Origin: Leucobacter rhizosphaerae
GTDB taxonomy: Bacteria; Actinomycetota; Actinomycetes; Actinomycetales; Microbacteriaceae
Length of the DNA stretch: 64,000 nt
Assembly (NCBI RefSeq): GCF_022919175.1
Contig: NZ_CP095043.1
Location: 1,178,001 to 1,242,000 of the forward strand
Direction: 5' to 3'
Below, one piece after another: positions 49,789-57,589 of the stretch; position 1 is the first letter of the stretch; the number at the start of each line of letters is the position of its first letter. The notes under the pieces are model-generated. The model worked only from the letters and a program-made list of their open reading frames with translations. It had not been told where the DNA came from and did not search any database. A program made the position numbers and the translations under genes.

Positions 49789-51481
49789 GCCCGGACTCCG
49801 CCCTGGCCGCCGCCCCGACCTCCGCCCCGGCCGACCGCAGGTCGACGACGCGGTCGCAGGCCGCGAGCAGCACCGGTGACGACGTGATGACCACCACGGT
49901 GCCGTCGTGCTCCGCGAGACCCGCGGCGACACGGGCCTCGGTGATCGCGTCGACGGCCGAGGTCGGCTCGTCGAGCACGAGCACCTCCGCACCCGCGTGC
50001 AGTCCTCGCGCGAGCCCGATCCGCTGGCGCTGCCCGCCCGAGAGCCGGCGCCCGGCCTCCCCCACCTCGGCATCCCAGCCGCCGATCTCATCGACCGTGT
50101 CGTGGAGGGCCGCGGCACGCACGGCGGTCGTGTCGATGCCGTCGGGGTCCGTCCGATCCTCGGGCCTCCCCGGGTGCCGGTCCCGCTGCGGGCCCCCGAT
50201 CGCATCGCGGAGCGTGCCGCTCATCATGGTGTGGTGGTGTGGCATCGCGACCACCCGGGCGCGCACGGCACTCGGATCGAGCTCTCGGACGTCGCGGTGC
50301 ACACCGTCGACCTCGAGCGATACGGCGCCGGGGTCGACGGGGATCCGCAACCCGAGTCGGTCGGACAGGGCGCGGGCGGCGTCGCGGTCGGTGGGCCGGA
50401 TTCCCACGAGTTCGCCCCGTCGTACGTCGATGCGGTCGCCCGCCCCGACCTGGAACGACAGCACGCCCGAGCGCTCCCGGTCGCTCGCAGGCCCCGGGGT
50501 CGGCGCGGTCGGAGCCTCGATCAGATCTCCCGCGTTGATGACCTCGGCGAGCCGCTTCGCCGAGGCCAGCTTGTGGATCCAGTTCGACGGGAACGAGCCC
50601 GCGAACGCGAGCGAGCCGCTCACGAACTGGGCGAGCCCGAGCACCGTCACGAGCTCGCCGATGCCGATCTGGCCGTCCGCGGCGAACCAGGCGGAGACCC
50701 CCGCGAGCCCGGTGATGGTCACCGCCGCGAGGATCGCGCTCACCGCTTCGTACCCGGCGAGTGTGCGGGCGGCCGCGGTTGCGGCGATGCGCGACCGATC
50801 ACTCGCGGTCTCGTATCGCCGCACCGCCTCGCGGCGCGCGCCGATTCCGACGAGCACGCGGAACCCGGTCATGAAGTCGGCCGCGACGGCGCCAGCCTCG
50901 GTCGCGGCTCGCTGCTCGACGAGGCCTCGCCGTTCGAGCGGCCGCGAGACCGCGCGCATCACCGCCATCATGGCGATGGTCGCTCCGAAGACCACGGCGG
51001 TCGCGACGGGCGAGATAACGAGCATCGCCAGCCCCGATCCGAGGATCGCCGCGAGCGTCGCGCACTGCTGCGCCACCGACCAGGCGACCCCCGCAACCCG
51101 GTACGTGTCGGAGGTCGCGTAGGTGAGCGCCTCACCCGCCGAGAGCGGCAGCCGGGAGAGCCGCGGTCGCAGCATACGCGACAACGTGAGGTGCCGCAGC
51201 GCCTGCTCCCCGTGACCGTAGACCGACACCATGAGCCGCGACGCGGTCTGGTACGAGGTCGTGAGCACGAGGAAGACCCCGAGCAGCAATCCCAGCCACA
51301 GCACGAGATCGGCGGGGTCGCGGGGCAGCACGGCGCGGTCGATGGTGAGACCGATCATCACCGGGATCGCGGCCTCGGAGAGGGCGTGCAGGACGAGCAG
51401 CAGCGTCGCCGCGGCGAGCGCCGTCCCCCGACGCTCCCCCGCGAGTGCGATGCGGAACAGGGTGCCAGGGGTGACGGTCAC
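49781..51481 (-). CDS. ABC exporter-fold half-transporter A (IrtA-like), Walker A lost, signature intact
   Basis: A 566-residue half-transporter: six membrane segments (about 20-300), then an ATPase domain. The place of Walker A reads LVGIRPTDRDA (358-368) with no GxxGxGK[S/T], the Q-loop Gln is replaced (AMPHHH, about 413), and the switch His is Ser (VITSSP, 534). The signature LSGGQRQR (480-487) and Walker B LVLDEP (501-506) are intact. It cannot bind ATP normally by itself but would complete the consensus site of its partner. GTG at 51481 overlaps the ATPase pseudogene stop by 4 bases. Confidence 0.9.
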   Translation of the reverse strand: MTVTPGTLFRIALAGERRGTALAAATLLLVLHALSEAAIPVMIGLTIDRAVLPRDPADLVLWLGLLLGVFLVLTTSYQTASRLMVSVYGHGEQALRHLTLSRMLRPRLSRLPLSAGEALTYATSDTYRVAGVAWSVAQQCATLAAILGSGLAMLVISPVATAVVFGATIAMMAVMRAVSRPLERRGLVEQRAATEAGAVAADFMTGFRVLVGIGARREAVRRYETASDRSRIAATAAARTLAGYEAVSAILAAVTITGLAGVSAWFAADGQIGIGELVTVLGLAQFVSGSLAFAGSFPSNWIHKLASAKRLAEVINAGDLIEAPTAPTPGPASDRERSGVLSFQVGAGDRIDVRRGELVGIRPTDRDAARALSDRLGLRIPVDPGAVSLEVDGVHRDVRELDPSAVRARVVAMPHHHTMMSGTLRDAIGGPQRDRHPGRPEDRTDPDGIDTTAVRAAALHDTVDEIGGWDAEVGEAGRRLSGGQRQRIGLARGLHAGAEVLVLDEPTSAVDAITEARVAAGLAEHDGTVVVITSSPVLLAACDRVVDLRSAGAEVGAAARAESGHD

Positions 51482-52266
51482 GGGGTCCTCCGCCCGAGCG
51501 GCAGCACCAGCGGGGTCCCGGAGACGGGATCCGTGATGACCCGGCACGGCAGATCGTAGACGGCCTCGACCAGTTCCTCGGTGATGACCTCTCGGGGGTC
51601 GCCCTGCGCAACGATCGCGCCGTCGCGCATCGCGACGAGGTGCGTGGCGTAGCGAGCGGCATGGTTCAGGTCGTGGAGCACGGCGACCAGGGTGGTGCCG
51701 CTGCGGTGGAGGTCGGCGAAGAGCTCGAGCAGGTCGATCTGGTGCGCGATGTCGAGGAACGTGGTCGGTTCGTCGAGCAGCAGGTGGCCGGTCTGCTGCG
51801 CCAGAGCCATCGCCACCCAGACGCGCTGGCGCTGGCCGCCCGAGAGTTCGTCGACCAGGCGCGCGGCGAGATCGGTGATCGACGTCGCCGCCATCGCCTC
51901 CGCAACCGCGTGCTCGTCTTCGCGACTCCAGGTGCGCATCGCATTCTGGTGGGGAAAGCGCCCGCGCCCGACGAGGTCGGCGACCGTGATGCCGTCCGGC
52001 GCGATGGAGCTCTGCGGCAGCAGCCCGAGCTTCCGGGCCACTTCCTTCGGCTTCCGGCGATGCAGCTCCTCGCCATCGAGCAGGACCGCTCCCGAACTCG
52101 GGCGGAGCAGCCGGGCGAAGCCGCGCAGCAGGGTCTACTTGCCGCAGGCGTTCGGGCCGATGATGATCGTAAATGAGCGATCCGGCACCTCGAGGGTGAG
52201 ATCGGAGATGATGCGGGTGTCCCCGTAGCTCAGTGTGATGTCGCGTGCGACGAGCGATGCGGTCAT
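51478..52266 (-). pseudogene. FecE-type iron-siderophore ABC ATPase disrupted by a stop codon in Walker A
   Basis: From the ATG at 52266 (AAAGGAAC upstream) the frame codes for a normal 262-residue siderophore-importer ATPase: LVARDITLSYGDTRIISDL, then GPNACGK. Codon 44 (52135-52137) is TAG where the family has the Ser of GK[S/T]T; TCG to TAG is a single base change. The same frame continues without other lesions to the stop at 51478, with TLLRGFARLLRP, ELSGGQRQRVW, LLLDEPTTFLDIAHQ and VLHDLNHA all intact. Ribosomes could restart at a GTG (52041), but that product lacks Walker A. Sequencing error or amber read-through are the alternatives. Confidence 0.88.
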
Positions 52267-52277
52267 GCGGGTTCCTT

Positions 52278-53312
52278 TCATGAGCGACGTCCGTACTGGG
52301 CCGCGAGCAGCCACGCCAGGTAGAGCCCGCCGATCGACACCGTGACGACCCCGACAGGCACCAGGAGCAGCTGGGCGACACCGTCGGAGGCGACGACCAG
52401 CGCGGCCCCGGTGAGCATGACCGGAACGAGACCCATGGGGGTGTTCGAGCGCGTGAGCCGCTGGGAGATCTGCGGCGCAGCGAGCGCGATGAACGACATG
52501 GGGCCCGCCGCCGCGGTCACGAGCGCGACGAGCGCGACCCCGATCACCATGGCGGAGAGGCTGGTGCGCGCCGGACTCACGCCGAGCGCCGTCGCCGCGT
52601 CGTCGCCCATCTCGAGTACCGGGAGGGTGCGGTGCAGCGGCACGGCGAAGAGCACCACGAGCGCGAACACGGCGGCCGCGGGCAGGAGCTGATCGAAGCC
52701 GAGCGACGCGAGGGATCCCGCGCCCCAGGTCGCGGCCATCATCGCCTTCTCGACGCTGACGGAGATGAGGATCCAGGACGTCAGCGAGCCGAGGCCGGCC
52801 GAAACGCCGATGCCGACGATGATGAGGCGGAACGACGACATCGTGTGCTTCATCGCCAGGAAGTACACGACCAGTGCGGTGATGAGCCCGCCGACGAGCG
52901 CGCCCGCCGCCTTGAACAGGTACGTGTTCAGCTCCAGCACGATCATGGTGAGGGTGACGCCGAACTGGGCGCCGATGCCGAACCCGATGATGTCGGGCGA
53001 CCCGAGCGGGTTGCGAGTGAGCGACTGGAAGATGCCGCCCGACAGCGCCAGCGCCGCGCCGCAGAGCATTGCGAAGAGCACCCGCGGCAGGCGCCATTCG
53101 AAGACGACCTGGCGGGTGTCGATGTCGGTGCTCGGGTCGACGAGCGCGCGGAGCACCTCGACGACGCTCACGTCGTAGGCCCCGATCGTCATCGTCGCGG
53201 CCCCGGCGGCGATGATCACCCCCGCGAGCACGAGTGAGACGACCACCGAGCGTACCGGGATGCGGCCGGAGACCCAGGGGGTGTCGATTCGGAGGGTGCG
53301 GCGAGCGTTCAC
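52278..53312 (-). CDS. Iron-siderophore ABC transporter permease (FecD type)
   Basis: A 344-residue FecCD permease with about ten membrane segments. Family motifs are WRLPRVLFAMLCGAALALSG, FQSLTRNPLGSPDIIGFGIGA and the coupling region AGPMSFIALAAPQISQRLT. With the second permease it forms the channel of a type II siderophore importer. The GTG at 53312 overlaps the stop of the upstream permease by 4 bases. The ATPase that should drive it is broken in this sequence. Confidence 0.92.
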   Translation of the reverse strand: MNARRTLRIDTPWVSGRIPVRSVVVSLVLAGVIIAAGAATMTIGAYDVSVVEVLRALVDPSTDIDTRQVVFEWRLPRVLFAMLCGAALALSGGIFQSLTRNPLGSPDIIGFGIGAQFGVTLTMIVLELNTYLFKAAGALVGGLITALVVYFLAMKHTMSSFRLIIVGIGVSAGLGSLTSWILISVSVEKAMMAATWGAGSLASLGFDQLLPAAAVFALVVLFAVPLHRTLPVLEMGDDAATALGVSPARTSLSAMVIGVALVALVTAAAGPMSFIALAAPQISQRLTRSNTPMGLVPVMLTGAALVVASDGVAQLLLVPVGVVTVSIGGLYLAWLLAAQYGRRS

Positions 53313-54409
53313 AGACCGCTCACCTGCCGACGCCGCACGAGCGCGATGAGCACGGGTGCGCCGAGGATGCCCGTGACGATCCCGACCCGCAGTTCACCGT
53401 TCGGGAGCACCACGCGTCCAAGGACGTCGGCGAGGAGGAGGAAGACGGGCCCGATGACCATCGAGTACGCGAGCACCCAGCGCTGGTCGGGCCCCGTGAA
53501 CCAGCGCACCATGTGCGGGATCATGATGCCGACGAACGCGATCGGACCGGCCGCCGCGACGCACGTGCCCGCCAGCAGCGTCACGGCGACGATCACGAGG
53601 ATACGGGTGATGCGGATGCGAGCGCCGAGCGCCTGCGCGAGGTCGTCACCGAGCGCGAGGGCGTTCAGGGAGCGCGCGCAGCCGAGCCCGATGAGCAGTC
53701 CCGCGGCGATGAGCGGAAGGGCCCACTGGAGCTGATCGAGCGTGCGGCCTCCGACCGATCCGACACCCCAGAAACGCATGACCTGCAGGGTGCTGTGATT
53801 CTGCAGCACGATGGCCGTGGTGAACCCGGTGAACGCGGCCCCGAGGGCGACCCCCGCGAGGGTCAACTTCATGGGCGTTGCGCCGGACGACCCGAAGGAT
53901 CCGAGGGCGTAGACGAGCACGGTGAGCACGAACGCCCCGGCTAGGGCGAAGGGCACGTAGCCCCCCGGCGTCGTGAGCCCGAGCACCCCCACGGCGAAGG
54001 TGACGGCGAACGAGGCCCCCGCGTTCACTCCGAGGATTCCGGGGTCGGCGAGCGGGTTGCGTGTGAAGGCTTGGATGAGCGCGCCGCACACCGCGAGCGC
54101 GGCGCCGACCAGGATCCCGAGGACCGTGCGCGGCACGCGCAGCTCGAGCACCAGGAGGTGCAGGGGGTTCGCGTCGTCCGTGGCGGTGATCGCGGTGATC
54201 ACCGTCGCCGGGTCGATCGCGCGGCTCCCGACCGCGAGGGAGGCGATCGTGGCCAGCACCAGGCAGGCGCCCGCGACGAGCAATCCGATGGTGCGAGCAC
54301 CGTGCCGGGTCGTGCCCGGCCCGCCGCTCCGGAGCACGCCGCGACCGCGCGGGAGGATCGCCCGGGCGGGGCGTCCTCCCCAGTCGGTGCGCGGCGCGGG
54401 TTCGGTCAC
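53309..54409 (-). CDS. Iron-siderophore ABC transporter permease (FecC type)
   Basis: A 366-residue FecCD permease. The motifs LRVPRTVLGILVGAALAVCGAL, IQAFTRNPLADPGILGVNAGA and AAGPIAFVGIMIPHMVRW are visible over about ten membrane segments. The N-terminal 35 residues are basic and Gly/Arg-rich. GTG at 54409 is its likely start, overlapping the final base of the substrate-binding protein stop. It pairs with the next permease. Confidence 0.92.
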   Translation of the reverse strand: MTEPAPRTDWGGRPARAILPRGRGVLRSGGPGTTRHGARTIGLLVAGACLVLATIASLAVGSRAIDPATVITAITATDDANPLHLLVLELRVPRTVLGILVGAALAVCGALIQAFTRNPLADPGILGVNAGASFAVTFAVGVLGLTTPGGYVPFALAGAFVLTVLVYALGSFGSSGATPMKLTLAGVALGAAFTGFTTAIVLQNHSTLQVMRFWGVGSVGGRTLDQLQWALPLIAAGLLIGLGCARSLNALALGDDLAQALGARIRITRILVIVAVTLLAGTCVAAAGPIAFVGIMIPHMVRWFTGPDQRWVLAYSMVIGPVFLLLADVLGRVVLPNGELRVGIVTGILGAPVLIALVRRRQVSGL

Positions 54410-55464
54410 TATCCGGCGATGGTCGGTTCGCCGGCGAGCGCCGCGGCGAGATCCTCGACGTACGTCGGCAGGATGTACTGCAGCGACAGCACGGTCGGCG
54501 CGCTGATCGCCGAGGCCTCGGCGTCGTTCGCGTAGATCACGTACGAGCCCGCCTCGATCGGCTGCCAGCGCGAGACCACCTTGTTCTGCACCGTGTACTC
54601 GCCCTCGGCGACGCTGGCGCCCCAGGCGGCGAACAGCTCGGCGTCGACGTCGTACAGGTTCTCCAGGCTGACGCCGGTGTACCAGTTGTCGCCTTCCGCG
54701 GTCGCGAGGAAGCTGTCCATGGCGGAGGTGGACTCGAACCCGAGCGACTCGGTGATCCGCACGCGCGGGTCGTACTCGAGGTAGACCCCGAGATCGGTGC
54801 CGCCCTCGTTCAGCGTCAGGCCCCAGACGAAACTCTTGCCGTCGAATTCGGGGTGGGCGTCCGCGAGGGAGGTCACGAGCTCCTCGGTTTCCGAGACCAG
54901 CTCCTCGGCCTTCTCGTTCTCCCACATGGCCGCGCCGACCGTGCGGGTCATGTCCTCCCAGGTGCTCGGATCCCAGGGGGCCTCGATGTAGGGCACGGTC
55001 GGGGCGATCTCGCTCAGGCGCTCGTACTCGATGTCGGAGATGCCCGTGTAGAGGCCGAGGATCAGATCCGGCTCGAGCTCCTTGATCGCCTCGTAGTTCG
55101 GGCCTTCCTCGGCGTACGGGATGATCTCGGGGGTCTCGCCGTACTCGGCAGTGACGAACTCCTCGAACCACGGCTGGTAGCCGCTCTCGCCCGCACCCCA
55201 GACCTCTTCGATACCGACCGGGTTTTCGCCGAGGGCGGCGACGATGTCGGGGGTCATCCAGCCGAGCGCGACGATCCGCTTCGGCTTCTCGGTGATGGTG
55301 GTGGAACCGTGGCCGTGCTCGATGACGACCCCGTCCGCGGCGGCGGCGCTCTCGGCGTCCAGGCCGGATGCGCCGCAGCCCGTCAGCACGAGGGCGGTGG
55401 CGGCGAGCAGGGCGGCGAGCCCGGACACGCGTCGCGCCCGAGGGCGCACAGAGGTCTGCGACAT
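54409..55464 (-). CDS. Iron-siderophore substrate-binding lipoprotein (FecB/FepB type)
   Basis: A 351-residue periplasmic-binding-type lipoprotein. The signal ends in a lipobox (VLTGCGAS, lipidated Cys near 30). The mature part starts with IEHGHGSTTITEKPKRIVALGWMTPDIVAALG, followed by IKELEPDLILGLYTGISD, typical of cluster-A siderophore-binding proteins. The ATG at 55464 has GGAG upstream; an in-frame extension to 55512 would bury the signal peptide. It is the first gene of the leftward iron operon, downstream of an iron box. Confidence 0.92.
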   Translation of the reverse strand: MSQTSVRPRARRVSGLAALLAATALVLTGCGASGLDAESAAAADGVVIEHGHGSTTITEKPKRIVALGWMTPDIVAALGENPVGIEEVWGAGESGYQPWFEEFVTAEYGETPEIIPYAEEGPNYEAIKELEPDLILGLYTGISDIEYERLSEIAPTVPYIEAPWDPSTWEDMTRTVGAAMWENEKAEELVSETEELVTSLADAHPEFDGKSFVWGLTLNEGGTDLGVYLEYDPRVRITESLGFESTSAMDSFLATAEGDNWYTGVSLENLYDVDAELFAAWGASVAEGEYTVQNKVVSRWQPIEAGSYVIYANDAEASAISAPTVLSLQYILPTYVEDLAAALAGEPTIAG

Positions 55465-55516
55465 GGTTCTCCGATCGAGAAGAGTGGGAATGGGGCCGCG
55501 ACGACACGGCATGCGA

Positions 55517-55535
55517 TTAGGGAAGCCTCACCTAA
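55517..55535. promoter_or_regulatory. Iron box (DtxR/IdeR-type operator)
   Basis: TTAGGGAAGCCTCACCTAA lies 53-71 bases upstream of the substrate-binding protein ATG. It has the TTAGG/CCTAA arms of the actinobacterial iron box and matches the remembered 19-bp consensus at 15 positions. Iron-loaded DtxR/IdeR would repress the operon here. Confidence 0.8.
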
Positions 55536-55616
55536 CAGAACGATGCTAGGACGAGAACCGGCCCGTATGTGTCGTCAAAGGGACGACTTTTGCCGAGATC
55601 CCGACATTCATCTGAC

Positions 55617-56462
55617 CTATCGCCAGTAGTCGTCGCGAGCGTGGTCGGCCTGCGCGCGGGCCACGTATCGGCGAGGCGTCATGCCGAAGCGCTCCTTGAA
55701 GGCCGCCGAGAACGCGCTCGTCGAGGCATATCCGCATTTGCTGCCCGCGGCCCCGATGGGGGTGCCGTCCACCATCATCCGGGCCGCGACCGTCATGCGC
55801 ACGCCGGTGCGCCACTGTCCGAAGCTCATGCCGATGTCGTTGCTGAAGACGCGCAGCACACTCCGCTCGTGGAGGCCGTGCGCGGCGAACAGCTCGCGAG
55901 CGGTGCGGGGGTCGCCGGGCTCGTCGAGGACCGCCTGTACGAGCCCGCTCACCCGCTCGTCGCCGGGCAGCGGCACCTCGGCGCGGTCCTCCACCGGATC
56001 GGGCACGGTCTGCTGCAGCATCTCGATCAGGACCGCCTGGATCCGGATCCTCAGCCCGTCCTCCATGTCATTGACGCCGAGGTGCAGCATCATCTCCTGC
56101 ACCGCTCGAGGCACGAGCACGCGGGTGACCTCGTCGATCGAGGTCGCGAGCGAGGCGTCGGGTACGTAGGTGTAGCACCCCGTCGAGTCGCGTTCGTGAA
56201 GCGCGGTGTGCGGGGTGCCGGCCGGGATCCAGATCCCCTGGCCCGGCGCGAGCCGCCACATCGCATCCTGCAGATACACCCACACGGTGCCGCGGTAGCA
56301 CCACGCGAGCATGGGATCGGGGTGGCTGTGGGGCGGCGACAGCGGGCGGGTGGGGTGAGAATCATTACTCGCGACGACCCCGGTCCCCATGAGGTAGGGG
56401 GCGACCACCGAAGAGGGGTGCACCCCGCTGGCCTCCCAATCCACCTGCCGATACGAATTCAT
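55617..56462 (-). CDS. AraC family transcriptional regulator with cupin sensor
   Basis: A 281-residue regulator. The N-terminal cupin has HSHPDPMLAWCYRGTVWVYLQ and PAGTPHTA. The C-terminal double HTH is visible as ARELFAAHGLHERSVLRVF and IGAAGSKCGYASTSAFSAAFKERFGMTPRRYV. It ends 152 bases upstream of the iron operon start, on the same strand, and might activate it in response to a siderophore. The link is inference. Confidence 0.9.
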   Translation of the reverse strand: MNSYRQVDWEASGVHPSSVVAPYLMGTGVVASNDSHPTRPLSPPHSHPDPMLAWCYRGTVWVYLQDAMWRLAPGQGIWIPAGTPHTALHERDSTGCYTYVPDASLATSIDEVTRVLVPRAVQEMMLHLGVNDMEDGLRIRIQAVLIEMLQQTVPDPVEDRAEVPLPGDERVSGLVQAVLDEPGDPRTARELFAAHGLHERSVLRVFSNDIGMSFGQWRTGVRMTVAARMMVDGTPIGAAGSKCGYASTSAFSAAFKERFGMTPRRYVARAQADHARDDYWR

Positions 56463-56519
56463 CAGATGAATAGCGTACCAGGGGGTGCGCTCCGATCCCG
56501 GACCGCGGGGCGCGAGGCA

Positions 56520-57566
56520 CTATACCGCGGCGGTGCCGGGCTGGGCCGTTGAGGAGAAGAGGTTCAGGCCGAGCATGTGCGAGAGGTGGCGGGTGGCCCG
56601 GATCCCGCGCACGCTGTTCCCGGCCGCGTCGAGCGGCGGCGAGAACGTGGCGAGACTGCCCTTGCCCGGCGCGATCGTGACGATCCCGCCCGCCACCCCG
56701 CTCTTCCCGGGCATGCCGACCTCGAACAGCCAATCCCCGCTCGCCTCGTACATCCCGGTCGTCGCCATGACCGCGAGCACGTCGCGGCTCACCGCCGGGC
56801 TCACGACCTCCGCCCCCGTCACGGGGTTCGTGCCGCCGTCGGCGAGGGTGGCGCCCATGCGCGCGAGGTCCTCCGTCGTCACGCGCAGCGAGCACTGCCG
56901 GGTGTAGAGCTCCGTGACCCGCATCGGGTCGATCGAGATGTGCCCGTAGCTCTGCAGCAGCCGGGCGATGCCCATGTTGCGCAGGTTCGTCTCCATCTCC
57001 GAGGCGAAGACCTCCTCGTCGAGCTCCAGGTCACGGCCGGCGAACGCCGAGAGTCCGCGGTGGATGTAGTCCCACTTCTCCTCCCAGGAGTCGCCCGGCA
57101 CGAGCCCGGTGGTGGCGAGCGCTCCGGCATTCACCATCGGGTTCATCGTGTGGCCGCCGTTGAGCTCGATCGCCATCACCGAGTTGAACGGCAGCCCCGT
57201 GTTGTTCACGCCGATCCGCTCGCGCATCAGGTCGTGACCCAGGCTCTCGCAGACGAGCGCGTACACGAAGGCTTTCGAGATCGACTGGATCGAGAACTCC
57301 TGCTGCGCGTCGCCGACGCTGAAGGATCGGCCCGTCGCCGACGCCAGGCTGATGCCGAACCAGTCGGGATCCGCCTCCGCCAGCTTCGGGATGTAATCGG
57401 CGACCGCGCCGTCCGTGAGCCCGGCGTAGCGGGCATGCGTCTCACGCATGATCTCGCGGACGAACTCCGCGCTCGGCAGGTGCCCCGTCGAGACGACACT
57501 CTCGTCGGGGTGCCCCAGCTCGGGCTCGTGCGAGGAGGGAACCGGATTCTCGGGGTGCGCCGTCAT
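56520..57566 (-). CDS. glsA: Glutaminase
   Basis: A 348-residue glutaminase A. The catalytic serine-lysine pair is in FSIQSISKAFVYALV (Ser-x-x-Lys). Other family motifs are LPFNSVMAIELNGGHTMNPMVNAGA and GMPGKSGVAGGIVTIAPGKG. It hydrolyses glutamine to glutamate and ammonia. It begins 23 bases after the stop of the BCCT carrier gene on the same strand, so the two may be coexpressed; glutamate is itself an osmolyte. Confidence 0.95.
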   Translation of the reverse strand: MTAHPENPVPSSHEPELGHPDESVVSTGHLPSAEFVREIMRETHARYAGLTDGAVADYIPKLAEADPDWFGISLASATGRSFSVGDAQQEFSIQSISKAFVYALVCESLGHDLMRERIGVNNTGLPFNSVMAIELNGGHTMNPMVNAGALATTGLVPGDSWEEKWDYIHRGLSAFAGRDLELDEEVFASEMETNLRNMGIARLLQSYGHISIDPMRVTELYTRQCSLRVTTEDLARMGATLADGGTNPVTGAEVVSPAVSRDVLAVMATTGMYEASGDWLFEVGMPGKSGVAGGIVTIAPGKGSLATFSPPLDAAGNSVRGIRATRHLSHMLGLNLFSSTAQPGTAAV

Positions 57567-57589
57567 GCCCTCAGCGTAGTCAGTGCGGG

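Noticed and set aside
52135..53097. Reading frame ending in the FecE N-terminus as a separate fused protein
   Set aside because: It is an out-of-frame shadow of the FecD permease that happens to enter the true FecE frame before the TAG.
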